Part shown: positions 1-10,553 of the stretch, in pieces
Layout of the letters: each line of letters starts with the position of its first letter
How positions within the stretch are numbered: position 1 is the first letter of the stretch
Source: Bdellovibrionales bacterium
GTDB lineage: Bacteria; Bdellovibrionota; UBA1018
Assembly: GCA_018968995.1 (NCBI GenBank)
Contig: JAGWZD010000036.1
Location: 1 to 10,553, forward strand
Direction of reading: 5' to 3'
Length of the DNA: 10,553 nucleotides
Translations under genes and position numbers: made by a program
Notes under the pieces: generated by a model
What the model was told of the DNA's origin: nothing
Seen by the model: the letters and a program-made list of their open reading frames with translations, nothing else
The model's database searches: none

Positions 1-3350
<3,350 letters not shown>

Positions 3351-3410
3351 AGTCAGCCCTCAAATCTAGAAATACAGTTCGTAAGATCGAAAACCTAAAT
3401 CACCATGGAA

Positions 3411-6400
3411 TTAATGCCCGGCAAGAAGCTCGGACTTTGAGTCCTTCTCTTCTTGCTCGATGAGCTCAACATTCAAGGCAAGAGACTGAAGCTCTTTCAC
3501 TAGAACGTTGAAGGATTCGGGCAGACCCGGCTCCAACAGGTGCTCACCTTTCACGATCGCCTCGTACATTCGATTACGACCGGTCACATCGTCTGATTTC
3601 ACGGTGAGGAACTCCTGTAGACCATAGGCCGCTCCATAAGCCTCAAGCGCCCACACTTCCATCTCTCCTAAACGCTGGCCACCAAACTGCGCCTTACCAC
3701 CCAGCGGCTGCTGCGTGACAAGACTGTATGGACCAATGCTTCGAGCATGAATCTTTTCTTCCACCAGATGGTGAAGCTTCAGCATGTACATCACGCCGAC
3801 AGTCACCTCTTCAGCGAAAGGCTCACCGCTTACTCCGTCAAATAGAGTGGTCTGACCACGAGCCGGAAGGTCTGCAGTCTGCAAAGCCCTACCAATGTCT
3901 CCTTCAGACGCCCCATCAAAAACTGGGGTCGCGAAGTGAACGCCTCTACGAAGATGCTGAGCCATCTTTTTCAACTCGGCCTCAGAAGCCTTGTCGATAT
4001 ATTTCTCAACTTCTGGCGAAGAATAGGTCTCTTTCAGAACCTTTCGGAGCTTCTCGGGCTGGAATTGTTCAAGGTATGCATTCACCTTTTCGCCAATTCC
4101 CAGTGCAGCCCAACCCAAAGTCACTTCCAAAAGCTGACCGATGTTCATTCGCGAAGGAACGCCCAGCGGATTAAGAACCATATCCACCGGAGTGCCATTT
4201 GCCATGAACGGCATATCTTCCATCGGAAGAATACGGCTAATCACCCCTTTGTTTCCGTGACGACCAGCCATTTTGTCGCCAACCTGCAAGCGGCGCTTGA
4301 TCGCAATTTGGACTTTCACCATCTTGATCACGCCAGGAGCGAGTTCGTCTCCCTTCTTCATCTTCTCGATCTTTTCTTTGAAGACAAAACGGGCGGCCTC
4401 AATCTTTTCACGCGCCATCTTCATGATGGTGGTTACGTCTTGCTCCAGCTCGTCCTTCACTGGGATAAAGCCCAGTAGATCAAACGGAACAGCATTAAGG
4501 GTTTCTTTGTCCAGCTTCTGACCCTTTTTTAGCAACTCTTGCGAACCGTCTTCAGAGAGCAGCTTCCCTGTTGTTGAAGCGCCTTCCAGAACCTTGCCGA
4601 TCTTGCTCACCGCCGACTGGCGAATGGCATCCACCTCGATCTTCTCATCACGACGAATCTTGGCAATATGCTCTTCGAGGATAGCCTTGCTTCGCTCATC
4701 GGGCTCGGTACCTTCACGGGCAAACACCTGTGCGTTGATGATGGTACCCTGAACGCCCGAGGGAACTCGGAGCGAAGTGTCGCGCACGTCACCGGCTTTT
4801 TCGCCGAAAATTGCACGCAACAGTTTCTCTTCAGGAGAAAGCTGGGTTTCACCCTTCGGGGTCACTTTCCCGACCAGAATGTCTCCAGGCTTCACTTCCG
4901 CGCCAATGCGAATGATACCGCTCTGATCAAGATCCTTCAGGGCTTCTTCGCCAACATTCGGAATGTCCCGTGTGATTTCCTCTTTTCCAAGCTTCGTGTC
5001 TCGAGCCACGCATTCAAACTCTTCGATATGAATCGAAGTGAATGTGTCTTCCTTAATCATTCGCTCAGAAATCAGAATGGAATCTTCGAAGTTATAACCA
5101 CCCCATGGCATGAAGGCCACGAGGATATTTTGACCTAGCGCAAGCTCGCCAGCATCGGTAGCTGGTCCGTCTGCGAGAACATCCCCAGCTTTCACCTTAT
5201 CGCCAACCTTCACCACTGGACGCTGAGTCACGCAGGTGTTTTGGTTCGAGCGCTGATACTTGGTGAGATTGAAAATCTCGACATCAGAACCCACTTCATC
5301 GGACTTCACATTGCTACGACGAACAACGATCTTCGTGCCGTCCACCATGATGACTTCGCCATCATGACGGGCAAGAACAATTTGACCCGAGTCACGAGCC
5401 ACAACACGCTCGATCCCGGTACCAACCAGCGGCGCGTGAGTGCGAAGAAGCGGAACAGCCTGACGTTGCATGTTCGAGCCCATCAGAGCTCGGTTAGCGT
5501 CATCATGTTCCAAGAAGGGAATCAGCGATGCAGCGATCGACACGAGCTGATTCGGTGAAACGTCCATCAATTCCACGTCGTCAGGATTCACCAGGGCGAA
5601 GTCCCCTTTACGACGAGCCGAAACAAGATCAGCTCCTAATTTTCCGGCCTTCAATGCTTCCGGAGAAACCTGCGAAATGATCTTGTTCTCTTCTTCAGTG
5701 GCGGTAAAGAACCGGATGTCATCAGATATTTTTCTGCCGTCAATTTGACGATAAGGAGTCTCGATGAATCCAAACTCATTCACACGTGCATAAGTGGACA
5801 AGCTCGCGATCAATCCGATGTTCGGCCCTTCGGGCGTCTCAATCGGACAAATGCGGCCGTAGTGCGTGTTATGAACGTCACGCACTTCGAAGCCGGCACG
5901 CTCACGAGTCAGACCCCCTGGCCCCAGGGCCGAGAGACGACGCTTGTGCGTGACTTCCGACAGAGGGTTGGTTTGATCCATGAACTGTGAAAGCTGGCTC
6001 GAACCAAAGAATTCCTTCACCACCGCCGAAACCGGCTTCTGGTTAATCAGATCATGCGGCATCAGGGTTTCAATTTCCTGAATGCTCATGCGTTCCTTGA
6101 TGGCTCGCTCCATACGTACGAGACCAATTCGATACTGATTTTCGATCAGCTCACCAACGGCTCGTACACGGCGATTACCCAGGTGATCGATATCGTCGAT
6201 CGCCCCGCGACCGTTGTTCAACTCACAAAGATAGAACAAGGTGGAGAGGATATCTTCCTTCGTAAGAATGGAAGTCTCGACAGCGACCTTATTCTCAGGA
6301 AACTTATAATTCAGCTTCAAACGACCCACTCGCGATAGGTCGTAACGATCAGAATTGAAGAACAGATTATCAAAAAGCTGTTTGGCTGCCTCAATCGTAG

Positions 6401-7553
6401 GAGGATCGCCCGGACGCATACGCTTATAGATTTCGATGAGAGCCTCTTCTGGGCTGGTCACCTTATCTTGCACCAAAGTATCGCGCACAAACGGGCCGTA
6501 GGTGAGGTTATCGGTGTAGATGACCTTCACTTCCTTGATTCCACGTGCGCGAAGCTCTTCGAGCTTCTTTTCGGACAACTCGTGATTCACTTCCAGGAGG
6601 ACTTCGCCAGTCTTCTCATCGAAAATATCCTCAGAGGCGACCCGACCGATCACCATCTCGAGTGGTACTTCAAGCTTCTTGATGCCGGCATCTTCAATGC
6701 GCTTGATGACCGCTTTGGTGAATTTGCGGTTTCTCTTGACGATTGTCTCTCCGCTCTTAGGGTCAACAATATCTTCCTCAGCGCGTTGACCCGAGAGAAT
6801 CTCAAGATCAACTACTTTTGAAAGCTTGCCATCCTTCTCGAGCAGAATTTTTTCCGAACGATAGAAAAAGCTCAGAATTTCTTGAACCGACATCCCCATT
6901 GCGCGCAACACAATTGTTGCAGGTAACTTACGCTTTCGATCAATGCGGGCGTGGAGAATATCTTTATGATCAAATTCAAAATCTAACCAAGACCCACGGT
7001 GAGGAATGACTCGAGCAGAATACAAGATCTTGCCGCTCGAATGACTCTTCCCTTGGTCGTGATCGAAGATGACACCGGGCGAACGATGGAGCTGGCTCAC
7101 AATCACCCGCTCGGTTCCGTTAATGATGAACGAGCCCGCTTCGGTCATGAGCGGAATTTCGCCCATGTAAACTTCTTGTTCTTTGATATCGCGAATATTT
7201 CGCGTTCCGGCCTCTTCATCCACTTCGTACACAACCAAGCGTACTGTGATCTTTAACGGCGCGGCAAAAGTCATCCCGCGTTGACGACATTCAAGAACAT
7301 CGTATTTCGGCTTCTCGAGCATGTAGCTCTCGAATTCCAGCGATGCCGTTTTATTGAAGTCCTCAATCGGGAATACAGACTTAAAAACAGCCTGAAGACC
7401 GATATCCTCTCTTTTATGTGCCGGAGCATCTGCCTGAAGAAACTTCTCGTAAGATCTACGCTGGAGATCAATCAGGTTGGGGATCTCAACAGGGGTCGCG
7501 ATACGCGAAAATTCCTTACGAATTCGCCGATTCTCCGAAAAAAGAGAGGCCAT
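3411..7553 (-). CDS. rpoB: RNA polymerase beta subunit
   Basis: Second-largest catalytic subunit of RNA polymerase, 1380 residues against 1342 in E. coli. The start [15 protein letters not shown] is supported by an AAGGAG SD at 7559-7564, five bases upstream. Visible landmarks in order: the N-terminal protrusion/lobe with [17 protein letters not shown]; the rifampicin pocket [17 protein letters not shown] then [13 protein letters not shown], with Asp526, His536 and Ser541 matching E. coli 516, 526 and 531; the active-site NFEDSI with Glu823 and Asp824; a lineage insertion; [12 protein letters not shown] with Lys1094 and Lys1102 (E. coli 1065 and 1073); and the C-terminal clamp region that pairs with beta-prime. 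Pocket residues are wild type, so rifampicin sensitivity would be expected (inference). It stops with TAA. It is preceded by a long structured spacer after rplL and followed closely by rpoC. Confidence 0.99.
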   Translation of the reverse strand: MASLFSENRRIRKEFSRIATPVEIPNLIDLQRRSYEKFLQADAPAHKREDIGLQAVFKSVFPIEDFNKTASLEFESYMLEKPKYDVLECRQRGMTFAAPLKITVRLVVYEVDEEAGTRNIRDIKEQEVYMGEIPLMTEAGSFIINGTERVIVSQLHRSPGVIFDHDQGKSHSSGKILYSARVIPHRGSWLDFEFDHKDILHARIDRKRKLPATIVLRAMGMSVQEILSFFYRSEKILLEKDGKLSKVVDLEILSGQRAEEDIVDPKSGETIVKRNRKFTKAVIKRIEDAGIKKLEVPLEMVIGRVASEDIFDEKTGEVLLEVNHELSEKKLEELRARGIKEVKVIYTDNLTYGPFVRDTLVQDKVTSPEEALIEIYKRMRPGDPPTIEAAKQLFDNLFFNSDRYDLSRVGRLKLNYKFPENKVAVETSILTKEDILSTLFYLCELNNGRGAIDDIDHLGNRRVRAVGELIENQYRIGLVRMERAIKERMSIQEIETLMPHDLINQKPVSAVVKEFFGSSQLSQFMDQTNPLSEVTHKRRLSALGPGGLTRERAGFEVRDVHNTHYGRICPIETPEGPNIGLIASLSTYARVNEFGFIETPYRQIDGRKISDDIRFFTATEEENKIISQVSPEALKAGKLGADLVSARRKGDFALVNPDDVELMDVSPNQLVSIAASLIPFLEHDDANRALMGSNMQRQAVPLLRTHAPLVGTGIERVVARDSGQIVLARHDGEVIMVDGTKIVVRRSNVKSDEVGSDVEIFNLTKYQRSNQNTCVTQRPVVKVGDKVKAGDVLADGPATDAGELALGQNILVAFMPWGGYNFEDSILISERMIKEDTFTSIHIEEFECVARDTKLGKEEITRDIPNVGEEALKDLDQSGIIRIGAEVKPGDILVGKVTPKGETQLSPEEKLLRAIFGEKAGDVRDTSLRVPSGVQGTIINAQVFAREGTEPDERSKAILEEHIAKIRRDEKIEVDAIRQSAVSKIGKVLEGASTTGKLLSEDGSQELLKKGQKLDKETLNAVPFDLLGFIPVKDELEQDVTTIMKMAREKIEAARFVFKEKIEKMKKGDELAPGVIKMVKVQIAIKRRLQVGDKMAGRHGNKGVISRILPMEDMPFMANGTPVDMVLNPLGVPSRMNIGQLLEVTLGWAALGIGEKVNAYLEQFQPEKLRKVLKETYSSPEVEKYIDKASEAELKKMAQHLRRGVHFATPVFDGASEGDIGRALQTADLPARGQTTLFDGVSGEPFAEEVTVGVMYMLKLHHLVEEKIHARSIGPYSLVTQQPLGGKAQFGGQRLGEMEVWALEAYGAAYGLQEFLTVKSDDVTGRNRMYEAIVKGEHLLEPGLPESFNVLVKELQSLALNVELIEQEEKDSKSELLAGH

Positions 7554-7558
7554 GCGGG

Positions 7559-7564
7559 CTCCTT
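7559..7564 (-). promoter_or_regulatory. Ribosome binding site of rpoB
   Basis: AAGGAG on the minus strand lies five bases before the ATG at 7553. It is a full SD match and fixes the rpoB start at [10 protein letters not shown]. Confidence 0.9.
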
Positions 7565-7620
7565 AAAAATCAGCCGGTGCTAGATCAATTAAACTGCCGT
7601 TTTGAAGGACTATGAACAAC

Positions 7621-7650
7621 CCTGGATGATTGCTCATTCTCGCTTCCAGG
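7621..7650 (-). other. Second hairpin in the rpoB leader
   Basis: CCTGGA at 7621-7626 pairs perfectly with TCCAGG at 7645-7650 across an 18-nt loop. It directly follows the 7653-7680 hairpin in the transcript. The stem is only 6 bp, so chance cannot be excluded. It is listed because the two stems sit in tandem in a spacer that is otherwise non-coding. Confidence 0.3.
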
Positions 7651-7652
7651 CA

Positions 7653-7680
7653 CTGCTTTGCGGACCGGTACGCCAAGCAG
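7653..7680 (-). other. Imperfect hairpin in the rpoB leader
   Basis: The arms CTGCTT and AAGCAG pair over 6 bp. After one mismatch, 3 more G-C pairs follow (GCG/CGC), closing an 8-nt loop that itself contains the palindrome ACCGGT. It lies about 100 nt before the rpoB start and two bases from the next hairpin. No U tract follows. It may be a pause, processing or stability element, but the role is unknown. Confidence 0.4.
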
Positions 7681-7898
7681 AACCCGCATCAAAACAGATC
7701 AACTGCGATCGAAAACACTCTCAGGCTGCAAGCACCACCTCATGACCACCCAGAAAGACCCCCGGAAACCTATTCAAAATTCCTTGAGCCACTCTGCGAA
7801 GCATGAAACCGCACCTGCACCCTCAAAACCAACCCCCCGGATGGGCGATTGGCACGCAATTTTACTGATATTGAGCTCCTCAGCTCTTAGACAGAGAA

Positions 7899-7950
7899 CT
7901 GCGGATGTGCAAGCTCATTTTCTGCATAAGCAGAATTTGCACATCCGCAG
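7899..7950 (-). promoter_or_regulatory. Perfect 14-bp inverted repeat, likely RNase III site or attenuator after rplL
   Basis: The arms at 7899-7912 and 7937-7950 are exact reverse complements over 14 bases (CTGCGGATGTGCAA). In the 24-nt loop a second stem of 6 bp forms (TTCTGC/GCAGAA) closed by a 4-nt loop, with an asymmetric internal loop between the two stems. A mismatch followed by two more pairs extends the base. The hairpin begins 40 nt after the rplL stop. The RNA downstream is pyrimidine-rich (UUCUCUGUCU) but has no run of U, so a strong intrinsic terminator is unlikely. Partial attenuation or double-strand cleavage fits better. The structure is seen in the sequence; the function is inferred. 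Confidence 0.75.
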
Positions 7951-7990
7951 ATCAGAACCAGAGGTCCAATATCAGCCAAGCTGGGAAGGT

Positions 7991-8371
<381 letters not shown>

Positions 8372-8517
8372 GGTTTTACCTCTTACTTCGTAACCCGGCT
8401 TTCCACTTCAAATGTGTCGTTCCGGGGCTGTGGTCCCTCTGGTTCATCAGTCGAGACCTGTTCACTTTCAGCGACCTTGCTAAAAGTTCAACTTAAACAC
8501 GATTTTGACGAAGGGTC
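8372..8517 (-). other. rplJ-rplL spacer with weak RNA structure
   Basis: This 146-nt non-coding gap is longer than the other gaps among the ribosomal protein genes here. A hairpin can form between 8432-8437 and 8453-8458 (RNA GGUCUC with GGGACC, one G-U pair), with an inner CUG/CAG stem. A second, weak one pairs 8394-8398 with 8422-8426 (CCCGG/CCGGG, 23-nt loop). The rplL SD is at its 3' end. No convincing promoter is seen. It may help set the high L12 output relative to L10 (inference). Confidence 0.4.
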
Positions 8518-9045
8518 TTAAGACTTCTTCTTCTCGATCGCAGTTAAAACATTCAAAAGACTGCGTGGTACCGCAGCAAGGACCCCAACAAAGTTGGAGG
8601 CCGGCGCATTCAAGGTACCGAGCATCTTCGCCAAGAGAACTTCCTTGCTTGGAAGATCCGCTAGCTGCTCTACCTCAGCAGCCGACAGACGCTTGGTGCC
8701 CATCAGGCTATCTTTTACCTTGAGCGCTTCATTATCTTTAGAAAACTTATGAAATACCTTTGCGGCTGCAGCTGGATCGCCATAGGCAAATGCGACCAGG
8801 GTTGGCCCAACAACCGAATCCATCAGGTCCTTGGCTTCATTACCAAGCGCGCCTTCTTTTGAAACAAGACGTGCCACATTGTTTTTCAATACTTGCACTT
8901 CCACCTGATGAGCACGAAGCGACCGACGGAGCTCATTGGCCTGATTTGAACCCAAGCCTTTGTAGTCAGCAAAAAGCGCCACCTGCGCCTTGGTGAACTT
9001 ATCCTTCAAAGTGGAGGCGAGTTCGGCTTTTTCATTACGATTCAT
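8518..9045 (-). CDS. rplJ: 50S ribosomal protein L10
   Basis: Base of the ribosomal stalk: its N-terminal domain binds 23S rRNA next to L11, and its C-terminal helix carries L7/L12 dimers. It has 175 residues against about 165 in E. coli. The N-terminus MNRNEKAELASTLKDKF with the following ALFADYKGLGSNQANELRR region is typical. KNNVARLV and the GPTLVAFAYGDPAAAAKV segment belong to the rRNA-binding domain. The tail from about residue 130 (PSKEVLLAKMLGTLNAP then the LLNVLTAIEKKKS end) is the helical L12-binding region. The SD AAGAGG (9051-9056) is five bases before the ATG. It lies only 26 nt after rplA, so translation is probably coupled, and there is no room for an E. coli-style L10 leader directly upstream. 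It stops with TAA. Confidence 0.99.
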   Translation of the reverse strand: MNRNEKAELASTLKDKFTKAQVALFADYKGLGSNQANELRRSLRAHQVEVQVLKNNVARLVSKEGALGNEAKDLMDSVVGPTLVAFAYGDPAAAAKVFHKFSKDNEALKVKDSLMGTKRLSAAEVEQLADLPSKEVLLAKMLGTLNAPASNFVGVLAAVPRSLLNVLTAIEKKKS

Positions 9046-9071
9046 ACAAACCTCTTCTCAATTTCGCTCGA

Positions 9072-9800
9072 TTAACTAGAAATCTGTCCCACTTCAGTCG
9101 CATCCAGAGTGATCCCTGGGCTCATCGTGGTAGAAAGCGTTACCTTCTGCAGATAAGTACCCTTACTCGTTGGTGGCTTTGCACGCATGATCGCCGAGGC
9201 CATCACATTGAAATTTTCCTTCAGCTTCTGCGCGCCAAACGACTTCTTACCAATCACCACATGGACGATGCCGGTCTTTTCGGTGCGGTATTCGACCTTA
9301 CCCATCTTCTGTTCCTTGACTGCTCGGGCAACATCAACCGTGACCGTTCCTAGCTTCGGGTTCGGCATCAAACCGCGAGGGCCGAGTAACTTACCCACCT
9401 TAGAAACCGCGACCATCATGTCCGGAGTGGCGATCATTTTATCGAAGTCCAACCAGCCGCCACCGATTTTCTCAATGATGTCGTCAGACCCAACGAAATC
9501 AGCGCCCGCAGCTTCGGCTTCCTTAGCCTTGTCGCCTTTCGCGAGCACTACGACACGAAAGCTCTTGCCAATACCATGTGGCAGCACCAAAGCGCCGCGA
9601 ACCATCTGGTCGGCATGTTTCGGGTCTACGCCCAGCTTAAACGCCACATCCACTGTTTCGTCAAACTTTGCAAAGGACACCTTCGAGAGAAGGTCGAAGG
9701 CCTGATCTACTTGATATCTTTTCCCGAACTCGACCTGCTTGAGCGCGTCCGAATACTTCTTTCCATGGCGACCCATTCCGCCTGTCTTTTTCTCAGACAT
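9072..9800 (-). CDS. rplA: 50S ribosomal protein L1
   Basis: L1 forms the mobile L1 stalk with 23S helices 76-78 at the tRNA exit site, and in many bacteria represses its own operon by binding mRNA. It has 242 residues, slightly longer than the E. coli protein (about 234). Family signatures visible: [45 protein letters not shown], and the C-terminal [17 protein letters not shown]. The N-terminus MSEKKTGG precedes a second possible start at Met9. The first ATG is chosen because GAGG (9806-9809) lies five bases upstream of it. The gap to rplK is 62 nt and contains a candidate L1-binding fold next to the SD. It ends with TAA, 26 nt before rplJ. Confidence 0.99.
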   Translation of the reverse strand: MSEKKTGGMGRHGKKYSDALKQVEFGKRYQVDQAFDLLSKVSFAKFDETVDVAFKLGVDPKHADQMVRGALVLPHGIGKSFRVVVLAKGDKAKEAEAAGADFVGSDDIIEKIGGGWLDFDKMIATPDMMVAVSKVGKLLGPRGLMPNPKLGTVTVDVARAVKEQKMGKVEYRTEKTGIVHVVIGKKSFGAQKLKENFNVMASAIMRAKPPTSKGTYLQKVTLSTTMSPGITLDATEVGQISS

Positions 9801-9805
9801 AATTA

Positions 9806-9809
9806 CCTC
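9806..9809 (-). promoter_or_regulatory. Ribosome binding site of rplA
   Basis: GAGG lies five bases before the ATG at 9800 and decides for Met1 over the internal Met9 of L1. Only two bases separate it from the closing stem of the candidate L1 operator, so a bound repressor could hide it. Confidence 0.8.
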
Positions 9810-9811
9810 AT

Positions 9812-9849
9812 GTGGTCCAAACGCTCCGAAGACGACTCGGAGCTCCCAC
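9812..9849 (-). promoter_or_regulatory. Candidate L1-binding operator in the rplA leader
   Basis: On the transcript, GUGG (9849-9846) pairs with CCAC (9815-9812). Inside, the 5' strand has an unpaired GA (9845-9844). Then a perfect 7-bp stem GCUCCGA/UCGGAGC (9843-9837 with 9829-9823) closes a 7-nt loop. The 3' strand returns through an unpaired GUUUGGA (9822-9816). This design, helix then asymmetric loop then helix with GUGGGAG on the 5' side, resembles the L1-binding region of 23S rRNA (helices 76-77), as recalled from family knowledge. The outer stem ends two bases before the rplA SD, so binding of L1 could block its own translation. The fold is seen; the role is inferred. The same design occurs before rplK. 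Confidence 0.6.
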
Positions 9850-9862
9850 TGCTTTTACTTCT

Positions 9863-10288
9863 TTAATCAGAAATCGTGATACCTGCGCTTCGAGCTGTGC
9901 CCGCTACTGTGTTCATAGCAGCCTCTATCGAGCCTGCAGTAAGGTCCGGGAGTTTCACCTTAGCGATCTCCTCGAGCTGCTTTTTGGTAACCTTGCCAGC
10001 CTTTGTTTTGTTAGGCGTGCCGCTTCCCTTTTCAACCTTCGCAGACTTAAACAAAAGGATTGAAGCAGGAGGAGTTTTCGTAATGAACGTGAATGAGCGA
10101 TCCGAGTAAACCGTGATGATCACGGGAATAATGGTGCCCTTCTGATCCTGCGTTTTAGCATTAAATGCCTTACAGAATTCCATGATGTTCACACCACGTT
10201 GACCAAGAGCTGGACCAATTGGTGGAGATGGGTTTGCTTTCCCACCTGGGATTTGTAACTTAATGAAGCCTGTGACTTTTTTAGCCAT
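9863..10288 (-). CDS. rplK: 50S ribosomal protein L11
   Basis: L11 binds the GTPase-associated region of 23S rRNA (around helices 43-44) and is needed for factor function and the stringent response. It has 141 residues, the usual length. The proline-rich N-terminal domain [20 protein letters not shown] followed by [10 protein letters not shown] is diagnostic and includes the thiostrepton-site prolines. The middle [14 protein letters not shown] and the C-terminal rRNA-binding domain (about residues 75-141, with [12 protein letters not shown] and AGTARSAGI) are complete. The SD AAGGAG (10294-10299) is five bases before the ATG. The gene sits between nusG and rplA in the usual bacterial order and ends with TAA. 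Confidence 0.99.
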   Translation of the reverse strand: MAKKVTGFIKLQIPGGKANPSPPIGPALGQRGVNIMEFCKAFNAKTQDQKGTIIPVIITVYSDRSFTFITKTPPASILLFKSAKVEKGSGTPNKTKAGKVTKKQLEEIAKVKLPDLTAGSIEAAMNTVAGTARSAGITISD

Positions 10289-10299
10289 AATTACTCCTT

Positions 10300-10326
10300 G
10301 CGGTTCTAGCGACTTGCGTCTCCCGC
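10300..10326 (-). promoter_or_regulatory. Candidate L1-binding operator in the rplK leader
   Basis: On the transcript, GCGG (10326-10323) pairs with CCGC (10303-10300). The 5' strand has an unpaired GA (10322-10321). A 3-bp GAC/GUC stem (10320-10318 with 10313-10311) closes a GNRA-type loop, GCAA. The 3' strand has an unpaired GCUAGAA (10310-10304). The outer stem directly abuts the SD AAGGAG (10299-10294). The sizes of all parts except the inner stem and its loop match the candidate before rplA. In E. coli L1 represses by binding the rplK leader, so the position fits. The inner stem is short, which lowers confidence. Confidence 0.5.
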
Positions 10327-10333
10327 TTTGTTA

Positions 10334-10553
10334 TTAAACTTTCTCTACTTGAGAGAATTCGAGTTCTACTGGTGTCGGACGTCCGAAGATGGAAACCTGA
10401 ACTTTAACTTTGCCTTTGTCGGAGATGTTTTCTACGACGCCAACGAAAGAAGCGAATGGTCCTTCTATAACCTTCACAGAATCGCCTTCAGAGAAGTTCG
10501 CAACAGAACGGGTCCGCTTAAATCCTTCAGCCAGAGAGGCAGTCATGGATGCT
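10334..10553 (-). CDS. nusG: Transcription termination/antitermination factor NusG, C-terminal part
   Basis: Only the last 72 codons are inside the window; the N-terminal NGN domain that binds RNA polymerase is missing. What remains is the linker and the KOW domain: [20 protein letters not shown], then [21 protein letters not shown] and the QVEKV end, which is typical of NusG. In the family this domain contacts Rho or ribosomal S10 and couples transcription with translation. The Met at 10546 is internal, because the frame stays open to the edge and the KOW domain needs its NGN partner. Two in-frame TAA codons stand in tandem (10334-10336 and 10331-10333). rplK starts 45 nt later, the common bacterial order. 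Confidence 0.95.
   Translation of the reverse strand, partial: ASMTASLAEGFKRTRSVANFSEGDSVKVIEGPFASFVGVVENISDKGKVKVQVSIFGRPTPVELEFSQVEKV

Larger units (their letters stand above)
7554..7990 (-). other. Long rplL-rpoB intercistronic spacer with RNA hairpins
   Basis: This 437-nt stretch carries no convincing gene on either strand. On the transcribed (minus) strand it holds, in order of transcription, a long hairpin (7950-7899), a small GAGCU/AGCUC hairpin with a GAGG loop (7886-7873), and two adjacent hairpins (7680-7653 and 7650-7621). It ends with the rpoB SD. I looked for sigma70-like promoter pairs and found none convincing. In E. coli the rplL-rpoB gap contains an attenuator and an RNase III cleavage site that set the ratio of ribosomal protein to polymerase synthesis. 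The same job here is inferred from position and structure, not shown. Confidence 0.7.

Noticed and set aside
3351..3410. Short TTCG/CGAA pairing in the rpoB-rpoC gap
   Set aside because: A 4-bp stem is too weak to call a terminator or regulatory element. The gap looks like a plain intercistronic region with the rpoC SD.
3728..5138. Several plus-strand frames of 80-180 codons opposite rpoB
   Set aside because: They are shadows of the intact rpoB frame, overlap each other in different frames and show no recognisable domain.
7590..7900. Possible sigma70 promoter for rpoB, for example TTGTTC with a TTTAAT-like box before rpoB
   Set aside because: Spacing is 18-20 nt with poor -10 matches, and other pairs are worse. 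This is not better than background.
8432..8458. CUGAUGA in the rplJ-rplL spacer transcript, reminiscent of a hammerhead ribozyme core or box C/kink-turn
   Set aside because: The matching GAAA core strand and the required three-stem layout are missing, and the local pairing does not give the tandem G-A pairs of a kink-turn.
9187..9705. Open plus-strand frame of 172 codons opposite rplA
   Set aside because: It is antisense to the well-conserved L1 coding sequence, with low-complexity Ser/Thr/Pro content typical of a shadow frame.
9803..9811. Minimal reading frame ATG-AGG-TAA overlapping the rplA SD
   Set aside because: A three-codon frame appears easily by chance and has no SD of its own; the AGG is simply part of the rplA SD.
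10334..10546. A separate 70-codon gene starting at the Met at 10546
   Set aside because: The frame remains open to the window edge and the sequence is the C-terminal KOW domain of NusG, so this Met is internal.

Overview
This window is one minus-strand block of the conserved transcription and translation cluster. In transcription order (right to left) it reads nusG (3' end only), rplK (L11), rplA (L1), rplJ (L10), rplL (L7/L12), rpoB (beta) and rpoC (beta-prime, cut by the left edge). All protein genes start with ATG and have a good Shine-Dalgarno (SD) sequence. All six stop codons in the window are TAA. I see no mobile element, CRISPR array, tRNA, rRNA or accessory gene.

The organism is a Gram-negative, proteobacteria-like bacterium with intermediate GC. 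RpoB (1380 residues) and RpoC carry the proteobacterial architecture: two zinc sites in RpoC, the SI3 insertion after the trigger loop, and a beta insertion before the [12 protein letters not shown] motif. From family knowledge, the N-terminal part of RpoB reads most like the deltaproteobacterial group in the broad sense (Desulfuromonadota, Bdellovibrionota, Myxococcota and relatives). This placement is an inference without a database search.

Layout: rpoC occupies 1-3350 and continues outside. A 60-nt gap separates it from rpoB (3411-7553). An unusually long 437-nt spacer (7554-7990) holds several potential RNA hairpins, including one with a perfect 14-bp stem. Then come rplL (7991-8371), a 146-nt spacer, rplJ (8518-9045), a 26-nt gap, rplA (9072-9800), a 62-nt gap, rplK (9863-10288), a 45-nt gap, and the 3' end of nusG (10334-10553).

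The genes form a supply line. NusG is a transcription elongation factor, L11/L1/L10/L12 build the ribosomal L1 stalk and the GTPase-associated L10-L12 stalk, and beta/beta-prime form the RNA polymerase catalytic core. No convincing promoter or classical intrinsic terminator is visible between the genes, so the block probably behaves as an operon tuned by RNA structure.

The most interesting signal is in the two gaps that precede rplK and rplA. Both can fold into the same design: a 4-bp outer stem, a GA on the 5' side, a 7-nt strand on the 3' side, and an inner hairpin. In both, the outer stem ends right beside the SD. This resembles the L1-binding region of 23S rRNA and suggests two separate L1 autoregulatory sites. 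The rest of the window is ordinary housekeeping sequence, and I did not find an unknown protein system.
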